From contig OX596337.1 in NCBI GenBank assembly GCA_951394405.1, forward strand, positions 1,550,001 to 1,614,000: a DNA stretch of 64,000 nucleotides, read 5' to 3'. The notes below the pieces were generated by a model. That model ran no database searches and was not told the origin of the DNA. It worked only from the letters and a program-made list of their open reading frames with translations. The position numbers and the translations under genes were made by a program. Positions 44,597-56,999 of this stretch are shown here, piece after piece. Within the stretch, counting starts at the first letter, position 1; each line of letters begins with the position of its first letter. The DNA is from Coprinellus micaceus. Taxonomy: Eukaryota; Basidiomycota; Agaricomycetes; Agaricales; Psathyrellaceae.

Positions 44597-46207
44597 CTAT
44601 AGAATCGTCTTACCCATAGCAAGGGGTATTGAGCTTATACTGCTGGGGGGAATCAATCCAACCTCCGTCACAACGGCCGTGATGAATGTGGGTGGGGTGA
44701 GGTCATACAGTGGGTTCAGAACCTCGAGACCAGGTTCTGAGGTAGGCGTGGGTGTTGAGCCGTGCGGTTGCACCGTTCGGGTTGGGGCTAGGTATCGGAG
44801 TCGGTCTGCCAATGCTTCTTGATACGAAGAGGAAACGACGTACCCAACTCGTTCTTCCCAAATCCATCCACGAGAATCCCCTCGCTAAACTTATACGTTT
44901 CGCAACAGACCACGACGGGTACGTTTCGTTGCTTCGCCATCATAGCCGCCAGGGCAGTTCCCGCACGCGAATAAACTGCACCGTTCGAATATATCGAGTG
45001 TGCGCCGAGGAAGACGGTAGTAACCTCAGTAAGAAGCGAAGGGAGGGCAGGGAGGAGGGCGTAGGTGCAAGGGATGGGGTTGAGGCCAGAGGTGAGAGAC
45101 CGGAGGAGTGCCTTGCCTTCGAGAAGCGGCCGGGAGTCAACGACTATTACGCGGAAGCGTTTTCCGGAGGTGTGTGCGCGGAGAAGAACCTTTTCGACGA
45201 CGGAAGAGCTATTCGTGGAGAGTGTGAGAGACTCGCTGCTGTCAAGTCGCTACACGAGAAACGCACCGGGCAAAGGTCAAAATGACGTCCCCATCCTTGA
45301 TCTTCTTTCCTGCGGATTCTTGGATGACCTCGTCCGCCATGATAATACGATCCCGTATGTAGTCGTCGATCTTGCGGCAAAGGAGATCTTTTGCCTGGAG
45401 GGTTGCATAGGTTAGATCGGATGGCAGAAAGGGAGGCAACGGAAGAGAAATCTACTAACCTCTTGCTCAACCATGTCAATGTCTGAGTTACTGATCTCTA
45501 GTTTGAGCTGCCTGATGGCATTGCCCATCGAAACGGACATGGGTCGCGCAGAGACGAGATGTGTGATTTGTGGTGAGAGATGGGTCATGAGATGGCGGGA
45601 GAGGGTATTGTGAGGGGGCGTGGTATAGTCTTGGATGACCTAAACCCATGCTTGCATTTAGTATTCAACCTCCGGGGACACAATCTGTAAGAAGGCAAAG
45701 TTTGCGACTCACATTTTTGAATGCGGTGAGAGTCGCAATACACCTCGCGTTTGCACCACATATCTTGAACTCGGAGAACGAAATGCCAAGCCTGACCACA
45801 GCAGGGTGGATATCTCCCTTCACAGTGTGTCCAGTGGGCTTTGGCAAACCAAAGTGAGTGAATATCCGGGGTCCGCGCTTGCCTCCAGCATCGTCTCCTT
45901 GTTGACCGCCCGACTGATCAGCCCCTCTGCTCATTGAGACGGGCTGCTGCTGTTTCGCTGGTTCGGCCTTCTTTGCCTGGGACTGGGCGGGTCCCGTTCC
46001 TCCTGAACCCGCCTTTGGCTTTGCTGGGCCTCCAGCGCTTCCAGATGTACCACCTTGGGCCTTTGCAGCGCGCTGTTTCTCTTGAAGCTCGCGCCGCTCC
46101 GCCTTGGTCATTGACTTTTGCGAGGGTTGCCCTGCGGGCTTGTTGGGTGGGGCCCCACCGCCATTGGTTGGCTGCAGGGTAGGCTGTTTTGATTCTTGCT
46201 CAGGCAT
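44597..46207 (-). CDS. GCD2: Translation initiation factor eIF2B subunit delta
   Basis: Five exons: 46207-45713, 45639-45460, 45394-45267, 45208-44844, 44787-44597, giving 452 aa. The N-terminus is Ala/Lys/Gln-rich with MTKAERRELQEKQRAAKA, typical of the delta subunit. The conserved HPAVVRLGISFSEF, SVSMGNAIRQLK, SVVEKVLLRAH..RFRVIVVDSRP, LGAHSIYSNGAVYSRAG and CCETYKFSEGILVDGFGKNELAP follow. The last intron must use the acceptor at 44788 to give the family-typical NELAP. eIF2B is the GDP/GTP exchange factor for eIF2; delta belongs to its regulatory core. The end is slightly uncertain: a GTAAGA after PLAMG could splice to an alternative exon ending near 44448. Confidence 0.93.
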
Positions 46208-46436
46208 GTCGGGAGAGGGATGAAGAGGAACACAATACAAACCTGGTAATGACTCGCGAGAGGAGATAAGATAAGATAATAATGGATCTCTTCACGTGCA
46301 CGCAGCCATTGAAGCCGAGGGCGAGACCAATGGGGCCGAAAACCTCTTCCTCCTCGCCATTTCGCTGGCTTCAACTACACAGAGCACTGCTCACCCCTTG
46401 GTTTCTTTCGTCGTTCTTTCAGTATATTAGCATACT
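46208..46436. promoter_or_regulatory. Bidirectional promoter between eIF2B delta and RAT1
   Basis: 229 bp between divergent start codons. Visible motifs: three overlapping GATAA units (46264-46280), an E-box CACGTG (46293-46298) and CCAAT (46327-46331). Shared control of two RNA/translation genes is plausible but inferred. Confidence 0.55.
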
Positions 46437-49400
46437 ATGGTCAGTCTCCGGGCCTTCTCTGACCTCTGGAATGTGCAGTTGACACGACTCAGGGTGTTCC
46501 AGCATTGTTCCGTTGGCTCAGCAAGAAGTACCCCAAGATTAGTACGTGGTGGCCAGTTTCGCCGGGGGGAGGTGCTGACGGTGTCGGACGTGCAGTTTAT
46601 CCTGTGGAAGAGGAAGACGAGATTGAAGTACCGGATGAAAATGACGAGCCCATTACCATCCCCATCAACATGGCTAGCGACAACCCTAACGGTGTGGAGT
46701 TTGACGCCCTGTACCTCGACATGAACGGAATTGTGCGTCAAATCGTGCTCATTTGGATCCCTCAGGCACTGACGAGGCTCTAGGTTCATCCGTGTACGCA
46801 TCCTGAAGGAAAGGTGCGTTGACCACAGCGTTCTCGGCGCATAGATGCTGACTGGTGTTGAGCAGCCTGCCCCCGAAACCGAAGAAGAGATGATGGTGGA
46901 AGTCTTCAAGTATACTGAGAGGGTGGTGAACATGGTTCGCCCAAGAAAGCTGCTTTTTATGGCCATTGGTGTGTCCCCCCCTCTCGGGCACTCGCAGTAT
47001 TCTGACGTTCCGCAGATGGTGTGGCACCCCGAGCAAAGATGAATCAACAGCGGTCCCGTCGTTTCCGCGCCGCTCAGGAGGCCAAGGAAAAGGAACAGGC
47101 CCACAAGGAGGCCGTGCTCATGTGGGAGGCCATGGGCAAGGAAATCACTGACAAGGACAAGGACAAGAAGGCCTGGGATACCAACGCCATCACCCCTGGC
47201 ACCCCCTTCATGGATTTGCTGGCGGCGTCTTTGCGATACTGGGTTGTGCAGAAGATGAATAAAGACGCGGGATGGAGAAATGTGCGTGATTTTTTCGTTT
47301 TCGAGGCGCCTTGCTCACCATAATACATACAGATGCAAGTCATTATTTCTGATGCCTCTGTGCCCGGTGAGGGAGAACACAAGATCATGGACTTTATCCG
47401 CCGGCAACGCACCAACCCCGGATACGACCCCAACACCAAGCACGTCATTTACGGGCTCGACGCCGACCTCATTATGCTGGCCCTGGCTACTCATGAGCCA
47501 AACTTTCGAGTACTTAGGGAGGATGTCTTCAACGATAAAAGTTCCACTGCATGTCGGATGTGTGGTCAAGAGGGTCACTACGCCGCGCAGTGCACTGGCT
47601 CCAAGGAGGAAATCGAGAAGAAAAAGGCAGCGACGCCGCCTGAGAAAAAGCCCTTCATCTTTCTCGATGTTGCCATCCTACGCGAATACCTTGAAGTGGA
47701 GCTGGATGTCCCCGGCGCAAAATTCGATCTCGAAAGAGCCATTGATGACTGGGTTCTATTGATCTTCTTTGTGGGCAATGATTTCTTGCCGCATCTACCC
47801 TCGCTAGAGATTAGGGAAGGAGCCATTGACACCCTTTTGAAGATTTGGAAAGCGGAGTTGCCGAGGATGGGCGGTTACCTGGCCGAGCATGGGACGCTCA
47901 ATCTGCAAAGAGCCCAAATCATTCTTGAGGGTCTTGCAAAGCGTGAAGACGATATCTTCCGCAGACGGCGTGAAGGTCCGTTCCATATCACACCACTGCG
48001 CTTTGGACATTACATCTTTGACACATATTTTCTCCTCCTTCTGCTTTTAGCCGAAGAAAGGCAGGACCAGAATGCCAAGCGCCGAAAGCTAGAGCAGGAG
48101 CAGAGGAAGCAGCTCACGACCATGAACGAGCTCACGAACGGTCGACCCCCGATCCCCGAGCGCCCAAAGGACGACTTTGCCGCCAACGCAGACGCCATGG
48201 GACTTGGTTCCGCAGCTGCAGCGAAAGACGCGGAAACCGCCGCCCAAGCCAAGCAGGCATGGGCAGGCTCCAACAGCGACGTTGTCGCCAACAGAGCCGC
48301 CATGCGCCTGGCGAACATGACCGCTGCTGAGGCTCTCAAGGCCCAGATGGCGGGTTTGGCGCCGGTCAAGAAGAAGCAGCCCGCCAAGGCTGAAAAACTG
48401 GCGGAACGGCCGGTACCCATGGACGTATCCAATGATGTTAAGCCTGGTACTACTGGGGCCTCCGTGGACGATGAAATTGTCCCTGGTTTGGCTGCGTCTG
48501 GCGACGAGATGGTCGTGGCGGACGACAAGGCAGTGAAGGACGTGGTGGACAGTGGTGCTGGGGGCGTCGAGGAAAAGGAGTCGGACGCTATTGCGGCAGA
48601 TTTACCAGAGGCGGACGACCAGATGGACGCGGATGGAGATCCCGTTGAAGATAGCGACTCTATCGTTGGAGCGAAGCGGACATTCGAGGAAGGCCCCGGC
48701 GCCATTACCCCACCCGAGGAGGGTGTGACAGTTGTCGAGGAAGAGGATGAGGAGGTAGAACCCGTTGCCGTTACCTATAAACTCAAGGTCAACGCGGACG
48801 GGTCGGTTGACCAAGAGGATACCGTCAAGTGAGTGCAGCGCCTTACAGCGGATACCCCTGTGCTGACCACGATGGACAGACTCTGGGAGCCTGGCTACCG
48901 CGACAGATACTATCGGCAGAAGTTCGGGGTTGAGCCGAGCGACGAAGAGTTCAAGAAGCAGATCACGTTGAAGTACGTTGAGGGTCTTGCCTGGGTATTG
49001 CGCTACTACTATCAGGGGGTGAGTCCTCCACCGTAATGTGGGGAATTAAGCTCATTTTTTGCTTGTCTACTAGACCCCTTCTTGGCAATGGTATTACCCG
49101 TACCACTTCGCACCTTTTGCGGCCGACTTCAAGGACGTGGGGTCAATGGACATCAATTTCAAGCTGGGGCAGCCGTTCAAACCCTACGAACAACTCATGG
49201 GTGTTTTCCCCGCCGCTAGGTAAGTCACCAGCTCTCAGTTACGTATCATCTTCCTTATTCGACGTTTACAGCGGATCGCACATCCCCAAGCCCTTCCGCA
49301 AGTACATGACGGTGGAAAACTCACCCATCCTCGACTTCTACCCGTCCTCTTTCCAGATCGACATGAACGGCAAGAAGATGGCTTGGCAAGGTGTTGCACT

Positions 49401-50648
49401 GCTTCCGTTCATTGACGAAAAAAGGTTGCTGGACACGATGGCCCCTGAATATCAAAACTTGACGGAGGACGAAAAGAGGCGGAATGCACCTGGAAATAAT
49501 GTTATCTTCGCCGCCGAGGGGCATCCTATCTTCCCTTTCTACGAGGCGCTGTATGGCAAGAAGAAATCGGCTGAGGTATGTTATTGCATATCCACAACTG
49601 AGGCATATATCTAACGTGATCCACACAGCCTATCCCCATCGATGTCAATAAGGGCAAAGGCGTTCACGGCTTCGTCTTGCCCAACCCGGACTGCCTCCCC
49701 GGTTCTACCTACAATTCTCCCCTCGTCGAGACCGACAGCTGCCCCGACATCCGCAATGATCAATCCCTTTCTGTCCTCTACTCCTTCCCTGAGCAACTCG
49801 CTCCCCATCGCTCCGTCCTGCTCCCCGGTGCCCGCAAGGCTGTCAGGATTCTGACACCTAGTGATCTGGAAGTCACGCGGAATGGTGGAAGGGGCCGTGG
49901 CCGCGGTGGAGGATACGGCGGAGGCGCTGGGTACAGTCATAACCAGCTTGTGAACGACCCATTCCGCTCTGGCCAGAACAACTACGGCTCGCGTGGCGAC
50001 GGTGACCGCGGTGGAAGGGGAGGCTATGGTGGCCGTGGGAGGGGGAATAACTATCAGAACCAATCATATGGTGGTGGACGTGGGGGAGGATCCGGAAATA
50101 GCAACTATGGGTCAGGAGGAGACTATAGCTCGAGCCAAGGGAACCGTGGTGGACGAGGCGGAGGTTCGGGTGGATATCCTCCCAGCAATCGACCCGCTCA
50201 GAGCAACTATGGCGGATATGGCAATAATAGTTCATCGAGAGGTGGAGGATACAACTCTTTTTCAGGTGGTGCTCGTGGTGGAAGGGGCGGATACAGCAAC
50301 GGGTACTCGAGTAACGCCCAGTACAGCGCCCCTGCTCCTCCCCCAGTTCAGTCGTCCTATGGCTCGTATAACTCGAGTTCATCATACAGCAGTGCTCCCA
50401 GCGGAGGCACGGGGGGCTATGGCGGCTATGGAGGTTACGGCGCCAGCGGTGAGGGAGGAGGTTATGGCGGGTATGGTGCACCTCCCGCTCCCGCCCCTGC
50501 GCCCGGATATGGCGCCCCTCCTGCGGCTGCTCCTCCCGCTGGGTACGGCGGTTACGGGGCAGCCCCAGGAAACGGTTACCAACAAGGATACCAGTCTCGG
50601 GGAGCTGCACCCTATAATAATTCGCGGGGACGAGGTAGGGGCTGGTAA
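46437..50648 (+). CDS. RAT1: Nuclear 5'-3' exoribonuclease Rat1/Xrn2
   Basis: Eleven exons (46437-46439, 46493-46541, 46596-46732, 46784-46813, 46866-46968, 47016-47281, 47333-48828, 48880-49018, 49074-49219, 49272-49575, 49629-50648) join in frame to 1230 aa. The first exon is only the ATG. The XRN N-domain shows [67 protein letters not shown] and [12 protein letters not shown]; these Asp/Glu residues bind the catalytic Mg2+. A CCHC knuckle [14 protein letters not shown] (near residue 270) is characteristic of Rat1/Xrn2. The second conserved block carries [19 protein letters not shown]. The C-terminus (about 49880-50645) is a long Gly/Arg/Tyr-rich RGG and GYGG tail. The enzyme trims nuclear RNA and promotes transcription termination. 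Confidence 0.96.
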
Positions 50649-50829
50649 GCCGTTTGTGGTGGTGCTTAAGCTTAGATATGGCTTCCTGTAGTGTCATAAT
50701 TTTTCCTAATTCCATTGTTCTGCATACAAAGCGTATTCCGAATCTAACCAAAAGATAAAGTGAAAGCATGTAATAATTCTTCGGGTCACCATCAGGGATG
50801 GGTGGAGCGGGAGAATGGCGAACGCAGAA

Positions 50830-53313
50830 TCATTGATAGGCCCCGCCATAACTCGAGCTTCGACTGTGCTTTGGTCTCTTGCTTGAACTTGAATTCGAGC
50901 TGGTCGCAACTCCAGGCGCCGTAGGCATCAGCATTCCAGGATACGCGCTCGGGACAGCGCCCAAGACACCAGGTTGTAGGGGTGGCATCGTAACATTTTG
51001 GGGCATGGATGGCGAGTACCCATATCCATGGGGCGGGGCTGCTACCTTTGGCGGGCCCTCCCGAATGCACACAGCGTACAACGTGTATGTCCTGTTCTTC
51101 CTCCTCTCGCGCTTCCGCTGCCTCCTTTCCCGCCTTCTCTTCGTCTCCTGCGTCTTCTGCTCGAAGTATCGCATTCTAACAGCAGCGAAGTCATCAGCAG
51201 GGCGTCCGTACCCACCCTGTTGGTAAGGATTAAGAGGGGCTGTTGGGTATGGATCGTCACTGTCATCATCCTCAGACGACGTCGACGATGATTCTTCCGA
51301 GTCGTCGTCTTGGTATAGGTTAAGGGGAAGGTCCTCACGCCCGAAGAGCCGACCCGAGCAACGTCTACGGCCCCTGTACAAAACGATCTCAACACCGCGC
51401 CGCTCGAAGAAGGAGTCATTCCAAGTGTGAAGAAGTTCAGCAGTGAGAACGGAGGGCTTGGGAGGTGTGGGCTCGCGCTGGCTGGGAGGGGGGACAGGAA
51501 GCCGTCCTGTCCAAGCAAGGGTAAGGTCCTGGCGTATGGTGGGGTTTACTCAGTGAAGCCTCCCGCTGGGTCAATTTCCAAAATGAAGGCGTACCTCATT
51601 GAAGCGGAACCAGTCTTCATTGCGCACATCGTGGGTCTGGAGCTCTTGTGGCATTTTAGGTAGAGTCCGGGAGAAGAAATTGTCCATGCTGTTGACCTTG
51701 AGAGGCTTGAAGCCAACGTAGGCTAGGGTTGCGTTGATCGCCCTCGAGAAGCCGTCGGGGGCAGCAAGTTGGGTGCTCAGAGGTATATTGGGGGATGGGT
51801 TCGGGGAAGGTCTACCCATTTGCGACTTGGGCCTCGCTGTGAGTTGGGAGGCGGCGTTGTATGGGTTAGGAGAGGCAGCTCTGGATAGAGACCTGGGTGG
51901 TGGACCATCGTTCACCCCTGGGGGTTTAGGTCGGCCTTCGAGAATGTGGCCTGGTGGGTACACATTGCCTCCAAGAGCGGTGGGTGCCGCAGCGGTCGAA
52001 TTGGCTCTCTTTCTCCGGCTCCCATCTCGGTCCTCTTGGTTGTGAGTCGATTGGGAAGAACCCGGGTGAGGCTGGGGGAAACCGTATTGCGGTATGTCGC
52101 CTGGTTTGACGTTGGGAGACGGCCGCGTGCTGGAATGGGCGGATCCCGATCCTGTGACACCAGGGGGGACTGGATAACCGTAGATGCCAGTGCCACCAGT
52201 CACAGCACCCGGGGGAGCCGCGTTGGTTGTGCCGAACGTAGGATATCCGCCGTATAGATTTTCAGGCGCAGGGCGGGCAGTCTCGACGGTGCTTTGCCTC
52301 CGTGATCGGCTCGCTTTCTTGTCGTGCTCGCGATCCAACTCTTTAGAGCGGTTGAGATTGAGATCTCCCATCTGTCGATTGAGGTCAGGATACCCTGAAG
52401 CTGCCGTTCCATATGGGTTTCCGTATGCGCCCTGTTGCTGTTGATTAGGGTCGGCTGGGTAGGTAGGGTAGGGTTGTGTGGGGTATCCTCCCGGGTGATT
52501 TTGCGGGTATCCACCAAATGCGGGGTATGCTCCGGGGCCAGCCTGGATGGGGGCGCCTGCTGGTGGGTACCCCGGGAACGGCACCGCAGGCTGCTGCTGC
52601 GTAGACGAATTGAAGCTGCTTCGTCGCTTAGCATCCTTCTCGCGGGCATCCTGGAGAGTGTCATAATCGGACGTGTGCCGGCTGTGGTGTTTGGATTCTT
52701 TATCTCGATCCTTGCTGTGGAAGCGGGATTGGATTGAAGTGAATGAAGGGCGGTGATCAAGGAAGCTACGAACCTAGTTTTGGAGCTTGTGGCAGTGGTA
52801 GTTCCTTGCACTGGAGGTTGTTGGACGAGCCCTTGCATCCAGGCGTTGACAAAGTCCTGCGTCGGGCAAGGGTTTGCGAACGGCTCAGAATAGATCGTGC
52901 AACGTTACTGACCGGATCGGCTTGCCTCGAGCCCGGCGGTGGGCTTGCTATCTGTTCTGCTGCCGCCCACTGAAGCCCACTGATGATGCCTGAGGTGGTT
53001 TGGATGCTAGATCGCGGGCGATTGGGATCGTTGCCCGAGCGCCCAAATAGTGATGAGCACTAACCTTGCAGGCATCGCCCTGTGTACGGGGGACTTCATG
53101 AGCTAATGGTACAGGGATACAGTGACCAAGCAGTTACCTGAAGATCTGATATATAACTCGACCATCGGGTGTCATGACGGGGGCATAGGTGGTATCGTTC
53201 GGCTGGACTGCACCCGCCGTGGCAGGAGGAGGAACTCCGTAGACGCCCACAGGCGCTGCGACGGCAGGATATCCAGGTTGTGGTTGTGCATAGGGGGAGT
53301 GAGCTCTGTACAT
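50830..53313 (-). CDS. Unnamed Pro/Gly/Tyr-rich fungal protein with basic coiled C-terminal segment
   Basis: Six exons fit: 53313-53138, 53079-53065 (15 nt), 53006-52913, 52856-52774, 52714-51595, 51528-50830, totalling 728 aa in frame. The N-terminal and central parts are low-complexity (YPAVAAPVGVYGVPPP; PGYPPAGAPIQAGPGAYPAFGG), with a Ser/Arg/Lys-rich patch (KDRDKESKHHSRH). The likely folded part is near the C-terminus: LLHTWNDSFFERRGVEIVLYRGRRRCSG, then an acidic DDDSEESSSTSSEDDDSD stretch and a strongly basic helix (KRRRERRQRKRERRKNRT). I do not recognise the family. Composition hints at RNA or chromatin association (inference). It is divergent from the membrane-protein gene at 53870. 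Confidence 0.75.
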
Positions 53314-53869
53314 GACGGTGGATAAGGGAGAAGGAGGTACTATGTGGCGTGTTGGCACTCGACTCCAGAGAAGGAAGGCATCGTGATTATCGTTTCAAGC
53401 GCCGGTGGTATGATAGCGCCCATGTCTGATAAGATTGATTACTCACGATCACGGCCATCTCCAACTTGAACCCATTCTTCCAAGTCTAGTAGTAGTACGT
53501 TTGTGGTTGCATTCCATTCCTCCGTTCATTACTTAGATATGCCTCGCCCGTTCAGTTTCACCCTCGCGGCAGTGCCTCGATCCCACCCTCGGAAATATTC
53601 TCTGCATGTAGCTCTCCGTATCCCAGCGCGCTCTCGAGACCTGTGACGAAGCTTGGGTACTTGCGAGAGGCTCTCTGGTACCGGCTGCGCTCCGTTGCGG
53701 GGCATTTGGCCCCGTCTCATTATGGCTTAATGAACGCTGGCTTCATACAATCAGCTCCACTATGGTCGACGGCACCTTGGAGGACGATGTTCGCGACCTG
53801 CCGGTGTGACCAGGCTTGCGACAATATAAGCCTCACGCTCGCCCATCCAGACGGAGTCCTCACCGTACA
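53314..53869. promoter_or_regulatory. Divergent intergenic region
   Basis: 556 bp between start codons of the Pro-rich gene (-) and the membrane-protein gene (+). No clear core motifs were identified beyond an AT-poor sequence. Confidence 0.35.
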
Positions 53870-55271
53870 ATGAGACTTCATAGGACGGCCGTAGCTTTCC
53901 TCCTCTCCTCCTCAGCTTCTCTAGCCGCTCCTCAGACCACCGAAGCTGAGGAATGTGGTCTGGGAGGTGATGAGCTCTCTGGATGCGAGCGCTCTGTCGT
54001 CAAGATTGTCTGGAGCTGCCTTGCCGTTATCTTCGCCTGCACTTGGGTCTCCATGCATCCAAACGTACCGGGAGACAAGGAAAGGCCGTTCGACGTCGTT
54101 TGGCGCAAGCTGTCGATCATGGTTGATGCTCTACTCGCCCCTGAGCTCGTCCTTTTCTGGGCCATGCGGCAATGGATAGTCAAGGGAACTCGCAGCGCGA
54201 TACAAAGGTGAGGCCTATGCATATCTTTTGAGGTGTCTCCCAATTTCTGACCCTGCCCCCGGAAGACCAAGGGTGGACAAAAGCTCATGGGTTCTTTCTT
54301 CAGATGGGAGGCTTGGTTCTTGAAGATCCCGGCGAGAATAGAACTCTTTCGCTGCTACACCCTCAACGGTTTCACCAACTACTCGTGGAAGGTCGGATTG
54401 AGTTCCCTGAGCTCCTAGCAGCGGACCTAGAGGACTACAGCAAAGCGGATTGGCTCGCCAAGCTCGTCGTCATCCTGCAAGTGACGTGGTTTATCATCCA
54501 ATGCATCGCAAGAGGGGCAGGGCCCGATCCTGACCTCACCGAACTTGAGGCCTTGAGGTTGTCACCTTGGCCTTCGCCACGTTGAATGCGGCGATGTACT
54601 TCTTTTGGTGGAACAAACCATTAGACGTCAAGCGTTCAATTCGCATCAAACATCAAGAAGCCGCGGTGAGCTTTGAATACATACCCACAGTTGAACACGC
54701 CATGGACGTTCTTCGTGTGGGCCGTGGTCCAGAAGATCAATAAAATACCCCTCATCAACCTCTTCAGCAAGCCAATTACGTCCATGGTCTGGTGCCAGGA
54801 CCGTATGATATCTCAAGAAGCCACACGCGTCCCTACATTCTACGCCCCGACACTCCGGGATCCCATGGGAGGGGCCCTCTCCATGGTGGCTATCTCGGTC
54901 GCCGGAGTCTGCTTCGGGGCGGTACACTTCATCGGATGGAACATCGAGGCTCCGACGAAGATAGAGCAGTATACGTGGCAAGTGTCTACTATCGCCATTA
55001 CCACCACATTCTTTGTCAATGTGTTCAACACCTCCATCCTAGTGTACAAGCTCTACCGCCATCGTAGCAGGCCATCGTTCGGAAGGCCAGGGAGGATTGC
55101 GCACTGATCAAAGTGGCGGAATTGACTCTGGGATGCATTGAGATTTTCACCGTGCCTTTTTATGTCATGGGAAGGGATTGTCTGTTTGGGTTGGCATTCG
55201 CGACGCTTCGGAGACTTCCCGCTGGGGCTCGAAAAGAAATTCTGTGGATCTCTTATCTACCTCATATGTAG
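53870..55271 (+). pseudogene. Fungal multi-pass membrane protein gene with reading-frame damage
   Basis: The start MRLHRTAVAFLLSSSASLAAP looks like a signal peptide. Segments typical of a large agaricomycete family of uncharacterised membrane proteins follow: VVKIVWSCLAVIFACTWVSMHPNVPG, LLAPELVLFWAMRQW, GWTKAHGFFLQMGG, DWLAKLVVILQVTWFIIQCIARG, TLAFATLNAAMYFFWWNKPLDV, an interior with MVAISVAGVCFGAVHFIGW, and the end LRRLPAGARKEILWISYLPHM with a stop at 55271. The frame does not run through. An 8-bp insertion (CTTGAGGC before CTTGAGGT, 54544-54559) shifts it between LTELE and VTLAF. The joins at about 54208/54279 and 54666/54691 also do not splice cleanly with normal intron sizes. It is probably a pseudogene; an assembly error is the alternative. 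Confidence 0.65.
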
Positions 55272-55698
55272 ACACCTCGCGACTTCCGCCTATTACACAT
55301 TCGTCATTGTATTCCAGGAGCCTTGCGACACGTTTCGAAAGCCTGTGAAAGGCGTATCTTGGTCGGAGGACGAAGAGAAAGAGAGAGCCTGGTTCACTGG
55401 CACCGTTATGGCAATGCTTTGCCTATAAACGGGCCCTTCAACTTGAAGTTGACGAGCAGGTAGCTCGATATGGGGGTCTAGGGGTTGTCGGTGGTGGACC
55501 CTCTGAGGTTATATTAGCACACAATTTCGAGGCGTCCGGGCAGTGGGCATATGTAGTTCCTTCGAACCATAAAGAGAGTAGTAGCCAGGCAGATGTCAGA
55601 AGATCCGAACGGGGGCAAACACGAGCAAACGCCAATCAGGATCTAAGTTCGCTGATAAGCCCAACGGCGCCCTTATCTCTCTCCCTCATCGTCCAACA
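55272..55698. other. Intergenic region between membrane-protein locus and SDR gene
   Basis: About 430 bp. It includes an open stretch continuing from the previous locus but nothing recognisable, and presumably the SDR promoter. Confidence 0.4.
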
Positions 55699-56999
55699 AT
55701 GCCTGGTCGCCTTCAGCACAAGGTATCTCCCCGAGGTTCACATTCTACGCCCTTCAAAACGCTGACCTACCCTTCGATTCACTCAGTCCGCTCTCATCAC
55801 CGGTGCTGGATCGTATGTCCAACCCCTAATGCCTAATTAAGCCCCTATCTCTCATGGCGCCCTCCTGATCCAGTGGTATCGGTCTTGAATCTTCGATCCT
55901 CTTTGCCCAAGAAGGTGCCAACGTCCTGCTCGTCGACGTGAACGTCGAGAGTGCTGAGAAGGCGGCGAAGCTTGTTTCCGAGCGTTTCCCGAATGTGAAG
56001 GCGATCGCTTGGAAGGCGGATGTGAGCAAGGAGAGCGAAGTCGAGGCTGCCGTGAAAAAGGCGGTTGAGGAGTTTGGCAGGTTGGACGTTGTGGTAAGTT
56101 GCATAGTGTCTCCTAGCTTGGCCGTCGATTACCGGAGCGATGCGTGAACTGACGCGACACGATCTAGTTCAACAACGCGGGCATCATGCACCCGGCGGAT
56201 GACCACGCGCTCAACACAGAGGAGCGCATCTGGGACCTCACGATGAACATCAATCTCAAGGGGGTTTGGTGGGGTTGCAAGTACGCCATTCAGGCCATGC
56301 GGGAGAACCCCACCGATGCCGAGAAGGGCTTGCATGTCGGCGGGAGCATCATCAACACCGCAAGCTTTGTCGCGATTATGGGTGCAGCGACTCCCCAACT
56401 TGCTTGTGAGTTTCTTCCTCGTTCAAAATTCGCCAGAGTGAGCATCTCCTGAGAACCCATTTCTAACTTAACTCTAGATACTGCATCCAAGGTCAGAGAT
56501 ACAAGCTGACCTCACGTCGATGTCCGGTATTCACAATTGGGTACCTAGGGTGCCGTTCTGGCCATGACCCGCGAGCTCGCCATGGTGCACGCGCGTGAAG
56601 GCATCCGTCTCAACTCCCTCTGCCCAGGGCCACTCAAGACCCCTCTCTTGATGGACTTCCTCAACACCGACGAGAAGAAGCAGCGTCGGCTCGTGCACCT
56701 CCCGATGGGGCGTTTCGGAGAAGCTGTCGAGCTCGCGCAGGCTGCTCTATTTTGTGCGTCTCCTTCCTACTCAATCTATGTCTATATCTCGACATTCTTA
56801 CGACCCGCAAATAGTGGCCAGTGACGAGAGTAGTTACATCACGGTACGCACCTTGACACCTTTCAGTCCCCACACAAATCTAATCGCATGCGGACAGGGC
56901 ACCGACTTCAAAGTGGACGGAGGCCTTTCGTCCGCATACGTTACCGCCCTTGGTGAGCCCGCCCTGTCTCCCCCATCTAGCCTGATCAGCGCTGCGTAA
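55699..56999 (+). CDS. Short-chain dehydrogenase/reductase (classical SDR)
   Basis: Eight exons: 55699-55722, 55787-55812, 55874-56093, 56168-56405, 56478-56491 (14 nt), 56549-56753, 56815-56843, 56898-56999, giving 285 aa, standard SDR length. It contains the cofactor motif TGAGSGIG near the N-terminus, an acidic residue after the second strand (VDVN, favouring NAD(H)), NNAG, the catalytic Ser region NTASFVAI, and catalytic YTASK. RLNSLCPGPLKTPLL follows, with ASDESSYITGTDFKVDGG at the end. It oxidises an alcohol or reduces a carbonyl; the substrate cannot be told from sequence. Seven introns in a gene this small is typical of basidiomycetes. Confidence 0.93.
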
